Below are positions 24,878 through 36,898 of a stretch of DNA of 64,000 nt, piece by piece (within the stretch, counting starts at the first letter, position 1; each line of letters starts with the position of its first letter). This DNA is from Rotaria socialis. Lineage: Eukaryota > Rotifera > Eurotatoria > Philodinida > Philodinidae. The position numbers were made by a program, and so were the translations under genes. The DNA lies in NCBI GenBank assembly GCA_905331475.1, contig CAJNYU010000497.1, positions 7,440 to 71,439 of the forward strand. The letters are read 5' to 3'. Below the pieces are notes generated by a model that did no database searches, was not told the DNA's origin, and saw only the letters and a list, made by a program, of their open reading frames with translations.

Positions 24878-25721
24878 TATTTAACTTTTAATCATATCAT
24901 TGAACTGAGTAGAGATTATTTAATTGATTTCTGCTTTTTCAATATACGAATAACAATTGCAAGCCCGTTGACAAACACAGAAAAGTTATGAAAGATGACT
25001 CATCTATGAAGGACAATAATAGGGTATGTGGTTTTCCATTGGATAGTTTACATCAAGCTTCAAGCGAATATAAACAATGATTTCGCGCCATCTATTCACA
25101 TTTGTTTTTGCGTACAATATCTCTGCATAATAATGATCAAAGAGTATTTACAAATCGATTAAGAAACGAAAAGTCTCAACGGAAACAATGGAAAATGAGT
25201 TCAATTTGGTTTTCACTATATCAAAAGCGAGAAAAGACATAATCTTCTAATGACATCTGGCAGATTATGACCTGTACGATAGTGTAAGATATTATTGTCT
25301 TAAATTCTTGAGATTCTTTTCCTAAATTTATTTAATTTTTCTTTATAATATGTTGGATACTATTACAATATGAATGTAATCCATGCATCATTTGATTTGT
25401 TCGCCTTCGATATAAATATTTTTTTTTGTCTTCAAACAGAGGTCACTGTCAAGTATTGCTTGATATATTTATATAAAAAATCTTTTTTCTGTTTCAAAAA
25501 CTTAATTTTCAATTTTTATATTCATCTTATATATAATTTTCATTTTGATTATTCCTTTAAAGTTTATGTCGATGATCCAACATTATGATTTCAGTTCATT
25601 ACATTTCCACCAATCGAATATTTGTTTATTTATCATCACTTTTCATTTCACTGTGTTTCGAACAATCCCTAAGTTGAATTTGCTTCTAATTTTTTTCCTT
25701 TAATTTTAGAAAGAATAACTC
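24878..25721. promoter_or_regulatory. Shared upstream region of divergent KAT6 and eL14 genes
   Basis: 844 bp separate the two divergent start codons. The right part ends in a T-rich tract and ttttag at 25704-25709, which looks like the acceptor of a 5'-UTR intron 12 bases before the eL14 ATG. A long T-rich stretch from about 25390 onward is consistent with that intron. No core promoter motif can be assigned with confidence. Confidence 0.45.
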
Positions 25722-26246
25722 ATGCCTTACGATCGTCTTGTTCAAGTAGGCCGTGTTGCCTACGTTGCTTTTGGTCCCGAAACAGGCAAAATATGTTGTA
25801 TCACAAATATTATCGATCAGACTCGTGTTCTCATCGATGGCCCATCATCACATGTTGCTCGTCAAGCAATAAATATTAAAGCTTTACATTTAACTAAATA
25901 TGTTCTTAAGCTTTTACCTGGAGCTCGTTCGAAAACAGTTAAAGCTCTTTGGGACAAACATGAAATCAACCAGAAATGGCAATCATCACGTTGGTGTAAA
26001 AAAATACAAGCTAAACATTTACGTGCAAACATGACTGATTTTGATCGATTCAAATTATTAAAAGCTAAACAAGCATATAATCGTATTGTAGGTCATGAAT
26101 ACAATCGTTTAAAGAAGAAAAACATCACCAAATTGGCTGCTAAAACAAAGAAGAGCAAACCTCGTAAATTTGTTGCCAAATCACAACGTATTGCAAATAA
26201 ATTTAAGATTTTTGCTGCAACAGCACCAGCTGCCAAAAAGAAATAA
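25722..26246 (+). CDS. RPL14: 60S ribosomal protein eL14 (174 aa, single coding exon)
   Basis: Starts MPYDRLVQVGRVAYVAFGP and contains the family blocks GK-x-x-x-I...DQ-x-R-x-L-I-D-G-P, KWQSSRWCKKI and MTDFDRFKLLKAKQ. These are characteristic of eL14, a large-subunit protein of the cytoplasmic ribosome. The N-terminal half is the KOW/SH3-like domain and the C-terminal half is helical, ending in a Lys/Ala-rich tail as in animal eL14. The codons are rich in frequent A/T-ending types, as expected of a highly expressed gene here. The coding part has no intron, unlike its neighbours. An AATAAA lies at 26323-26328. The start is the only sensible Met; an intron acceptor in the 5' UTR lies just upstream. 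Confidence 0.96.
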   Translation: MPYDRLVQVGRVAYVAFGPETGKICCITNIIDQTRVLIDGPSSHVARQAINIKALHLTKYVLKLLPGARSKTVKALWDKHEINQKWQSSRWCKKIQAKHLRANMTDFDRFKLLKAKQAYNRIVGHEYNRLKKKNITKLAAKTKKSKPRKFVAKSQRIANKFKIFAATAPAAKKK

Positions 26247-26463
26247 ACAAGAACAATTCAAAATGAGCATAATCTTTGTTGTTAAATGTTTGTTTCTTTG
26301 CTTATTGAACAACTTGAAAGAAAATAAAGAAATAAGAAGAATAATAAAAACATAGAAACTATAAACGAACAACTATGATTCTTGTTTAGTAACTATTTGC
26401 TTGATTCTAGATACTGGTTTAGTTTTCTTTTTTTTTTCGTTTTTGTTTCTTGCTTTTAAAATT

Positions 26464-29400
26464 ATGATTGAAGAAACTTGGGATGATGATGAAACACCTA
26501 AAACATTTCAACAGGTTTGTTTTGAAAGAAAATGAGATAAAAATTTTAGTGATGAAGTTTTCATTTTGTTTTGTTTTTTCTTGAACAGCCACCAATAGTA
26601 CAAAAATTAGGTATTGGACGTGGAAAACTATCATTTCCATCGAATAATGATAATGGTAAACATTTTTGTACCTTGTTTTTTCTCTCTATGTTACGTTTAG
26701 AAATGATATAACATTTGTAATCAATTTTCGTCCATTATTCAAGGCAGAAATTTCACATTCGCTGAATTCATTTCTTTCTTTTTACCATCCAGTAGACAAA
26801 AGAAATGGGTCTAATTTTCAGGAAAAATAAGATAATATATGTAACGACATAATATGACGATGTTTTTCTTCTTACAAAAATTGTTGTCTGTCATCAATGA
26901 TTTAATCTGAATGAGCTAATTGGAAGTCGTAAAATACAACTCTTCCTAAATAAGCACAAAGAATATGAAATCCTTGCTGTTTTTCGTGACTTGAAAGTAT
27001 TACCCTACGACTTTTTACTCGTAGGTTGTGTGATAAGCAGAAGAATACTTTGACTATTTTTATTTTAGAACCTGCACCAACATCTAAATGGAACAGTGGC
27101 GGTAGCGCCACTGCCACTGCCACTAGTACAATAGGTAGTTTCAGTAGTTTTCGTAACAGTAACATTGAAAATAGTAAACCGAATGATGATGGAAACTTTG
27201 GCTCTCGCAATACTGGTAATAGTTTTGGAGGTACCTCTGACTCATGTTTGTTTTCCATTCGAAATAACTATGTTTGAATAGCTCGCAACGGACAAAGTGG
27301 ATTCAATAATGGGAGTAGTGGAGGATTTCGAAGTGGTAATGAAGGAAATTCTCGTGGTAAGTTTTATATAAATATCTGATTAATTGAAATTTTTATTTCA
27401 TCTGTTTTTTCGTCTTGAAAGCGTGTTACAATTGTAAGGAAACTGGTCATATGAGTCGCGATTGTCCAGAACCACGAAAAGATACTCGTGGTGGCCGTGG
27501 CGATTTCAATTCAGGTGATGGTGGTGATCGTAAGCCCAGCTTCAGATCATCTGATAATGGTGCAAATACATTTCGTAATACGAGAAATCAAAATGATAAT
27601 AATGATTCGAAACCAAACTTTACTGGATGGCGAGGAGGTGCAGAAAATAACGATTCAGACGATGCTCCTAAACGTTCAACATTTGACAATAATTCATCTA
27701 CGCGAGGTGGCTTTACTAGTGCTAGTGGATCTCGAGGTAATTAATTTTTATTTTACTAATTTTATGAAAAAAAGAAAATTTTTACATAGGTGGCCGAGGA
27801 GGCTTCACTGGCGGTGGTGACCGAGGAGGATTTAATAGTGGTGGTGATCGAGCAGGATTTAGTAGTGGTGGTGATCGAGGAGGATTTAGTAGTGGTGGTG
27901 ATCGAGGAGGATTCACTAGTGGTGGTCGAGGAGGATTTAGTAGTGGCGGCGATCGAGGAGGATTCACTAGCGGTGGTAGAGGAGGCTTCAATGGTGGTGA
28001 CCGAGGTAATTGATGAATTTGTTCAAATTGTATTTTCTTTAATATTTGTTTTTGTTTTTAGACAATCGAAATAATGGAAGTAAGAAGAATTTTGTTTTAG
28101 TTAAATGTCATGTAATGTTGTACGTCTCGTTTGTTTTTCTTACTTAGATTGTTTCAACTGGTAGGTTTCTATTTCTGTTTTTTTTCTATGACAGTGTTTT
28201 CACCTATTGCTGTTTTTTTAAATAGTAATCAACCAGGTCATCAATCTCGTGACTGTCCTGAACCAAAAAAGAGTCGTGGTATGTCTGTAAATAAGAATTT
28301 TTTGTTTTTCTATGATAAACTCTTGTAGAAGGTGGTGGCGGTGGTGGTACATTCTTTGGTGGGGGACGAAAAAATGATAAAGTAGATAATGTTTTGTATT
28401 TTTTTTTTTTACTACACATATTTCTTTGTCTGATTTAGGTATCTGATGATATTTTTGATCAACGTAAGTATATGTAACTTTCTACGTAGTCTGATAGAAG
28501 CAACTACAATCGATTAGATCTTTGTTCAACTCGTTGCGTTTTCATGGGAGTTATTTCATATGAAATTATATCGTCTATACGTATTATAGGTTCCTAAACA
28601 CTTGAGACTATGTATTATCAGATCTTTATTCTACTAAATGATAGTTAAAGGTGATCTGAAAAAAGCTTCTTTCTCAAACTTATCAAACAGTATTTCCGAA
28701 AGCAATTTCGGACTTTCGTCGACGTAACATTGTAACTAAAAATCGATATTTTTATAATATTCTTGAGAAACCAAACCATTTAATAGAACCAGTTTCTTTT
28801 GAATTTTTACAATGTATCTATTCTAGCTGGTAATCGTGACGGTGGAAATCCTGTTGAACGATATGTTCCACCGCCTGCTCCAACTAGTGAGGCTGATATA
28901 TTCGGTGAAGCAGTTAGTAAAGGTGAAAATTTTGGTAAATATAATCGAACACAAGTACGATGTACACCGGAAGGTAATGAGAAATAGCCATGAATTATTT
29001 CTATTTGATTTTGACTGTTTGCTTTTGTTTTATTTAAGGCAAAGTAAAACCTATTGAATTGTATGAAGAAGCAAATCTTGGTACACAAGTTCTATCCAAT
29101 ATTCGTCGTGCTCATTTTGATGAGCCGACAACAATTCAAAAATATGCAATACCATGCACTCGACAACAAGATGATTTAATGGCATGTGCACAAACTGGTT
29201 CGGGTAAAACGGTATGCTATTCTTTTCAGCAATAAAAATGATTGATATACTATATTAAAAGTAATCTTTCTAGGCGGCTTTTCTTTTGCCTATTATTTCA
29301 AATTTACTTGAATATCATGCGGATGAATTATCTGAAAATCATCATCCACCAGCACCTCTTTGTCTTGTTATTTCGCCAACACGTGAACTTGCATTACAAA

Positions 29401-31280
29401 CAGAACGTGAAGCAAGAAAATTTGCTTATCAAACTGCTATTAAACCATGTAAATTATCCAGAAAAACGAAAGCAATTCACTTTTTAATAGAATGATTTTT
29501 TTCTTATTAGGCTCTGCTGTTGGTGGTCTTGATATGTTTACTGTTACGGATCGTCTCCGTGAAGGTTGCCATATATTATCAGCAACAACTGGTCGTCTTA
29601 AGGATATGGTTGAAAAAGGCCGAGTAAATTGAATTGCAATTTCAAGAATTGAATAAATATTTTGAATGTTTATTGTAGATTTCATTAAAAAAGGTTAAAT
29701 ATTTTGTTCTTGATGAAGCTGATAGGTAAATGAAGAATTATTTCGTTGCTGATTTTATTTTATTGCATTCTCATTTTAAAAGAATGCTAGATACTGGTTT
29801 TGAACCTGATATTCGTAAATTAGAAGATCTTGGTTTACCACAAAAAGGTGAACGTATTACACTAATGTTTTCTGCAACATTTCCTGATGAAGTTCAACGA
29901 CTTGCTAAACATTTTCTTCGTGATGATTATGTTTTTCTTGCTGTTGGCATACTCGGTGGTGCTAATGAAGATATTTCACAAACTATTGAACTTGTACAAC
30001 AAGCCAATAAAAAAGATCGACTCTTCGAATTACTTGAAGCAAATCTTAGTAAGAACAACAATATTTTTTTGTTATAGAGACCTAGTTGAAGATCAAACAA
30101 TCATTAAATATCAACTGATGAAAAGGTTGAGTTAGATTGGCAGTAAGACTTAAACTGTCTTGAGAATTTGAATGATGAGCCGTCGGAATCGAGCAAGTTG
30201 TACTATTCGAGAATTCAATCAGGATAGCTTTCTCAGGTGTTAATTATATTGTGCAAATGACGCATGATTTGCGAATCATGCAGTTAATTAGAAAAAAAAT
30301 GTAATATAAAAGTCACTTTGTTTTTCTTAATTTCGACATCAGAATTTCGACAAGATAAAATCAAAATCCATGACTGAAGTATTGAGTATCGGTTATAGAT
30401 GTCATAGATACATGTATATCCGACTTATTTGTCTCTGAAATCTAAGGTTAGAATAATCGTTTTATTCAATTTCGAAGAAACGATTATTTTCAACACAACC
30501 AAGCACAGTTTTGCTTTAGACTTATTTAATTAGCAATTTTGATTTTTTTTTCTAGAATCTGAGCGATGTTTGATTTTTGTTGAAACTAAGCGATCAGCTG
30601 ATTATATTGGTGCTTTACTTTCACAACGAAATTTTATGAGTACAACAATGCATGGTGATCGAACACAACGACAACGTGTAGAAGCTGTACAACAATTTAC
30701 TACTGGAAAATGTCCTATACTTGTTGCAACATCAGTTGCCGCACGAGGCTTAGATTTTCCACTTATTGGTTATGTAATTAATTATGATTTACCAGATTCA
30801 AGTGATTTTTACATTCATCGTATTGGTCGAACAGGTCTTATTATCAATTGAAATTGATTTGAAACAATATTGAACATTTTTCTCTTTAGGTCGTGCTGGT
30901 CATTTGGGTAAATCAATTTCATTTTTTGATCCAGATCGAGAATCTGATCGAACTATTGCACCAGAACTTACACTAAAATTAAGCGAAGTAAATATTATTG
31001 ATAATTATTAACGGCGGAAATATACTTTTTTTTATTGATTAAAATAGGCTGGTCAAGAAGTACCTGAATTTCTCAAGAAATATTCTGAAAGTGGCTCAGC
31101 ATTTAATCGTGGTGCTTTATCCGCGAAAAATACAGATGTAAATTTGATTGAAACATTATTTCTATCAGTGTTTGAATTTTTTTTAATGTTTAGATGCGTT
31201 CCGGTGGATTTACTCACGCTCAAAGTGTAGCTCCAAGTGGTGGTACTGCATCGGCAGGTGGAGCTGAAGATTGGGATTAA
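26464..31280 (+). CDS. DDX4: Vasa/DDX4 DEAD-box RNA helicase (21 exons, 843 aa)
   Basis: Exons: 26464-26514, 26589-26655, 27069-27230, 27282-27356, 27422-27736, 27790-28005, 28062-28079, 28148-28160, 28226-28278, 28329-28390, 28439-28463, 28827-28973, 29039-29211, 29274-29448, 29511-29623, 29679-29725, 29783-30048, 30556-30834, 30890-30987, 31048-31137, 31194-31280. Phases close exactly on TAA. The N-terminus is Gly/Ser/Asn-rich with a CCHC knuckle (C120, C123, H128, C133), an [10 protein letters not shown] repeat block (exon 6) and a second knuckle (C303, C306, H311, C316). The helicase core has the Q motif, AQTGSGKT (452-459), PTREL, DEAD (567-570), SAT (601-603), ARGLD and HRIGRTGR (747-754). 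It ends in EDWD, the acidic-Trp end typical of Vasa. Vasa unwinds RNA in germ granules and supports piRNA handling and translation. The micro-exons of 18 and 13 nt are unusual. Introns at 26656, 28464 and 30049 are 360-510 bp and hold nothing recognisable. Confidence 0.95.
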
Positions 31281-31639
31281 TAGAGTCAAATAAGAGATAG
31301 ATACTTGTGATAGGCCATTTAGTTTTTTTATTATAAAAAGTTTAGTCGTTTTTTTTCTCGTTTCTTTGATGTATATAATTATCAAAAAGCAAGCAATATC
31401 ATAGATTAAGTCAGATACTAGTAATCAGGTTTTTGTTTTTTTTCTTTTTTGTTGTTGATCATGTTGACATAGATGAAAAATGCTAGAAGATATTTTTGCA
31501 CACAAATATATACAGATAGTAAAAGGAAAGAATCAGTGATGAAAAATGTTTTTCATTTTAGATTGTAAATTTGCACTTGGTCCGGTTTTAGGCTATTACA
31601 AAAATAATTGTTTTTGTACAGAATTTTTAAAAGCAAATC
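31281..31639. other. Short intergenic between Vasa and RRM gene
   Basis: Only 359 bp separate the Vasa stop from the next ATG on the same strand. It is T-rich and must hold the Vasa 3' end and the promoter/5' UTR of the RRM gene. No specific signal can be assigned. Confidence 0.5.
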
Positions 31640-34537
31640 ATGGACAGAGACGACGATCCTTGTAAATTATTCATTGGGTAAATATGATATGAGCTTTGTC
31701 GGTTTTTAATCATATTAATATTTAATGTAATATTTTTATTTACTAATCGAAACTTCACTTTTTCAAAATTGATAAAACCTTTACTATGAGAAAGCATTTG
31801 CGTATTCGTGAAACTCAAACCTCACTTTGGTTTTCGATTTTTGTTTTTAAGTTTTAATCATAACTGACAGGGGATGCTACAGTATTGAGCAATCCCATGT
31901 TGGAAAAACCGGAGTAAAATGGGCGGTTTACCGCGGTTTTACCGCTCCGGTTACCGGCTCCCATCAACACAAATTTACTGCGATAAACCGGGGGTTTCGA
32001 GAAACACCGCGGTTTACCGCCGGTATTTTTCTATTAACCGGTTCGCTGAGCGTTTATAAAAAATTGTTGCTAAAAGTCATTGATCGGGCTATTTTAAGCA
32101 TCTTTTTTTCCTATATGATGACGGTAAAAAAAGAGTACCGAAAAAACTAGCGGTTAACCGCGGTATTACAGCTCCGGTTACCGGCTCCCTTTTCATACAA
32201 ATTTACCGCTTTTCTAAAATTACTGCGGTTTACCGCAAAAATTGAAGCGGTATTCGCGACATGGGACCTTGATCTAGATATAAACTTATAGAACAATGAA
32301 TCGTGGAGTCATTTCGAGTAGATCGAATGAATAGTTTATTTCTATATAATGACTGATCTTCTCTATCAAAAACCTGCAAGATCATCATATTTTCATGCTT
32401 CATTCAGCATTCATCTATGCTTACACGTTAATTCCAGTATTAAACTGTATGGAATATTGATGAACCATCACTGTTACATCCGTACGACTTAAGTAGTCAA
32501 CTAGTCTATTCCCTGTACTAAAATTTGAGTTTGCATCGTTCATCAATTTATTATCCTAGTATGTAGTACCTGAGACATCCATCATAGACCATATCGAAAA
32601 AGTTTGCTCGAAGTCGCGGAGTTCGAATCTGTGATTAGCTTTTCGAAATTTGCTACTTCAATTTTTTTGTTTTCATCCATTGGTATTGTTCTTATGATAA
32701 GGTTTTTCTTTTCCTGGTTACAATAAGGGGTTGATGGAACGTATGCAAGCGCATCTCCTGTTGGACCTGTTTTTAGAAGAGATACATGCAGACACGTATT
32801 GTAACAGTAAAACAAAAATGGAATAAACGGAAGGAAATATCTTGGAGCTAGTTTTAGACTACGGTTATAATATTTCAATAATTGGAATCCGAAACAAATC
32901 TCACCCCTAGGACAAGTACTTAGTTCAGGAAACTCGAATACTGGGATAGCTTCCAGCAGGGTATCTTGCTGAAAAGTTGTCTAGTACTTGGACAATTCCA
33001 AATGTACTACTCGTAGATATATAAAAACCGATAATATAGCTCATATCCAGAATAGATTCGTAACAATCTATTAATGAAATACTTGCCTCGTTGTGCAGAT
33101 TATTGCAGTGAGATCCCATTTATGAAAAATTTTAACGCAACCCTCATGCTCCAGATGCCCTGTAAAATTTAAGACAGAACAGTTCACAATACTTAGCAAG
33201 ACTTAACATCTAAAATTATATTTCAGTACATATAGAGTTGCTCTCATAATTTCTATGTTATCAGAAATCTTACCGGATGTATCTCAAAATTATCGTAAGA
33301 GTAAGTTATTTTCATGTTGAAAATGGCTAGCCGCTTCTTGGAAAACTACACTAGATTCAGATTTCAGAATGTTGAGAACCATATGATAACTGCATATTGG
33401 CTTGATTGTGGAGCGTGGCACAGTGTCCTAAGCGTGATATTGAGTAAAAACTTTTCACAAATCAACACGAAAATAATTTCGCAATAGGCATAAAAGAACT
33501 GAAACTTTTATTTGATGAAAATATCTTTCAATTAATATCAATTCTCTTAATTGAAGATAGGTTTCATTGAAATACAATATTTGCATTTGGATTTCCTTCC
33601 ATATATGTAACAGGATAGTGTGAGACTAATAGTCTAGTTTGATGACTACTTTGAATGATAACTCGAATCAAATAGAATATTTAGATAATAGCTCTCATCG
33701 AAATATTTTCCTCAACGTTCTAAGTCATTGATCAGGTTTGTTAAAATTCGTTTCGAGCATACAGTATCGAGTTTTGTTACTTGCTGACCATTTTGATATC
33801 TTAAACGTTCTTTTCTAGCGAATATAAATACTCAGAATTTCTCAGCTAGTCATATCGAATTCATATGTTTAAAGTGATCATATCATTTCAGTACAAGGCT
33901 GTCGCCTATAACATTACGTTCCTTATTATATATCTTTCATTGCCATAGGGGTTTAACACGATCAACAACAACTGAAATGCTTCATCAATACTTTCAAGTA
34001 TTTGGAGAGCTAACTGATTGTGTTGTTATCAAAAATCCGGCAACAAAACTTTCACGATGTTTTGGTTTTGTACAATTTACAACGCCACAAATAGCTGATC
34101 ATGTTGTTGAATCACGTCCTCATATTATTGATGGTAAAGAAATTGATGTTAAACATGCTTCTGCTGAAAGCCATGAAAGACATCAGCAACAACTTGCAGC
34201 GGCAGCCGCTGCTGCTGCTTCAGTCGCATCTGTACATGAACGAAATCGTGATATGTCACCAGATAGAAATAAAAAACGTTCAAGATGGGAAAATCAACAA
34301 TTATTAGATTCCCAACAAAATTTTACATTACCACATGATATGATTACCATGCGATCTAATACTCATATAGCATTTATTCAACGTGATATTATTACTTATC
34401 CAATTCCGTTAAAATATTTAATCGAAGATAATTTTCAACAACAATATAATTCACCTACGAATGATAATTCCTATTATCCACAACAAACACGTCAACAACA
34501 CAATAATAATTTTAATAATCGACTGTATCCAACTTAA
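31640..34537 (+). CDS. Single-RRM RNA-binding protein, Musashi/hnRNP A-like (2 exons, 208 aa)
   Basis: Exon 1 (31640-31677) encodes MDRDDDPCKLFIG, and exon 2 (33949-34537) continues GLTRSTTTEMLHQYFQVFGEL; phase 2 on both sides. The RRM has RNP2 KLFIGG (9-14) and RNP1 RCFGFVQF (49-56), with VIKNP...TKLSR between, as in Musashi, DAZAP1 and hnRNP A/B. After the RRM come a polyalanine run and an Asn/Gln/Tyr-rich low-complexity tail, typical of proteins that form RNA granules. Only one RRM is present, whereas Musashi and hnRNP A have two. The intron of 2271 bp cuts inside RNP2, is very long for this window and contains a repeat element. It lies 0.36 kb after Vasa and 86 bp from the convergent CFAP144 stop. 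Confidence 0.85.
31893..32266. mobile_element. Short inverted-end repeat element inside the RRM-gene intron
   Basis: The ends are tcccatgttg (31893-31902) and its near-perfect inverse cgacatggga (32257-32266). The interior carries two direct copies of a block containing ctccggttaccggctccc (31945-31962 and 32172-32189), followed by acaaatttac and flanked by many ccgcggt/ggtttaccgc palindromes. It is much more GC-rich than its surroundings and non-coding. It is probably a non-autonomous DNA element, but no target duplication is clear. Confidence 0.55.
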
Positions 34538-34623
34538 ATAGAACTATGTATTATATCGGAATTGTTTTTTTTTCTTGTTTCATACAGAATGAAAAGAAAA
34601 AAAAGAATATGTATATAGAACGT

Positions 34624-35325
34624 TTATTTTTTTTTTGAATCTTCGCCAGGTGCACGAATGCTTTTGTCATATTTTTTTGGTTTAAATTTAAAATATTCTT
34701 CAGCATATGCAGAAATTTCGGATTTAATCATTGGAAAATTAAGACGAATATCAGCACGATTGACTTTTAACTAGATAAAATAAAACTCCATATTAAGATA
34801 TAAATAAGAAAATCACACATACTAATGGTTCATGAAACCATCCAATTTCTTGGTTTGTTGTTTGTGGTTGTTTATATTTTTTTTCTGGTTCAAGATTAGC
34901 TCGATGTATAATATCAATGAATGATGCTGAAATAATAAAAATTGTTAATATAGAATAAATGAATTACAAACCTTAGTTTTTTCCAAGACACTTACTATCT
35001 TCGCCTGCATTTTCATCTGGATAAACATTTGGTTTAGGTGTTAATGCTTCAGCTAGAGTGAAAAATCAAATATATACATAAATAGAATCAATACAATTCG
35101 ATTGCATGAACTACATTTCTTGAATGGATTAACAGAATAATTCGTAAAAAGTTTTTGTTGAGCTAATTCTTTACGAATTGTTTCGACGAGAATTGCTTCT
35201 TGATGGACTTGATTTTTAGGTTCACGACCTTTTTTCTTATCTTTTCCACCACCATCAGCCTTAATAATAGATGATAATAATTATTATAGAAAACGAAAAT
35301 GCTTGTCTGTATATATATATACCAT
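34624..35325 (-). CDS. CFAP144: CFAP144 (FAM183) cilia/flagella protein (5 exons, 151 aa)
   Basis: Minus-strand exons: 35325-35323 (ATG only), 35259-35115, 35052-34996, 34926-34823, 34770-34624 (stop 34626-34624). The protein has the FAM183 family blocks: N-Y-S-V-N-P-F, K-P-N-x-Y/W-x-D-x-x, F-I-D-I-I-H-R-A, KKYKQPQTTNQEIGW and PL...R-x-D-x-R-L-N-F. CFAP144 is a microtubule inner protein of motile-cilia doublets, fitting a ciliated animal. Exon 1 contributes only the start codon; the donor follows directly (ATG|gtatat). I chose this start because the downstream exon continues ADGGGKDKKK in the right phase and no other Met is available. The C-terminal SKKK end is lysine-rich. Confidence 0.9.
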
Positions 35326-36898
35326 GAGGACAAAGAGCTAAAGCTTAAAACTGCTAAAATAAAAGTTGTGTTGGCAACAATATGAGTTATGTGTTTTCGT
35401 CTTTGCAGACGTCATTATTAAATGATCGTTGCTATGAAACAACCTTCTGTAAAAAGAACGAAATGATAGAGTGCGTTAACGTGCATGTGAAAAGAAGAAG
35501 CAAACACTCGCATCGATACTCATTCTAAAATCTGAGTATGATACGGGTTAAGAAATATCAGTAAAACTTTATATAGATGTTCATTTGATGGAATTATATG
35601 AATAAACAAATTCAAACCTTCACACCCAAGCAATCCGTAGACTATCTGAGACCAAATTGCGAAAAAAGCGGGTTTTCGGTGGATGCATGTTCAATCAATA
35701 TATTTCAAGCTAAAACACTCGAGTGATCTTCATTTACAATAGAGTTGCTTTGATTAATTCTGATGAGGAGAATATTTTTCTAAATTTTTATTCTATTTTA
35801 TGCGCTGGGCCCTAAAATCCTTAGATAAAGTATTCTGACAAAATTAGGATTTCTTGATTGTTTTTTGATTGATTAGAAAGTTTATTTTTTAATCTAAAGG
35901 AATTTGAGTTAACCTATCACAGAAAACGAATGTAATTCTTTAGAATTAAGTGTATCGAAATTAAAAATTATCTGCAATTTGGTTATTATCGAATAATTGA
36001 ATTTTAGAGAAAGAGTTCTTGGTATTAATTACAGTGATGATGACGATGACGGTGACGATGAAATTTAAATATAATTCATTTCAGTCGAATAACTTTTCGG
36101 TGTATATTCGATTGTTTTTATATCCCATACGTTACGGTAATTATGACACTATTTACAATGTGCTTTGATTTTCTTTTTTTAAATATCGTCGACCATTTTA
36201 AGAAAAACAAAAAAGAAATAAAAATACTTTTTTTGATTTTATTTTTGATTTAACGTTTCTTTAAAGACCGACAATGCACGTACTTTTCAATCATTAAATC
36301 ATTAGTAGTATAGTATTTTATTTTATACCAAACATCGACTTTGATTAAATATAGTTCTCAGTATATTCTACAGGGTTCGCGTATGCAAATAGATGAGAAG
36401 CGGCTTGCTTTTGACGAAATTAGACCCGAGCAATTTGATCATGATTATTTCCGTTCTCTTTATACACCAACAAAGAAACAGACTGATTTGATACAAGATG
36501 ATATTAATCTCTAGACTCCCATCGCAAAAAGCACAATCACTGGATGCTTTAATTGCATTGTTTTTCTTAAGGATTACGTTTTTTTGAAGAAAAATGAAAT
36601 ATGAAAGCATTGAAGCAATATCTAATTTCTAATTATCGAAAGACTACAGAACGATGAATCTAAAAGCAATTTCATATTCACTAGATATAAGTATGGTTAC
36701 CATCAATATTTTGTCTCATTTTAACTGCAGTGATGCTCTCCACACTGATACATTGTTTCATATTCGTTCTATTTAGGTAATTCTAAAACACATAATTTTA
36801 TTACTTAACGAATTTTGAAAGTTCTTTTTGCTTTCAGTCTCACAGGTTTGATTTTTATCTTTATTTTATGTCTTCGAATTCATTTAGTATATCAACAG
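35326..36898. other. Intergenic, no gene recognised
   Basis: AT-rich. A short gat/gac-type simple repeat lies near 36036-36062. The promoter region of CFAP144 presumably lies at the left end. No open frame with splice support was found. Confidence 0.45.

Noticed and set aside
27782-28074. Val/Glu-rich and Pro/Leu-rich frames around the RGG block
   Set aside because: They are off-frame and antisense readings of the glycine-rich repeat in Vasa exon 6.
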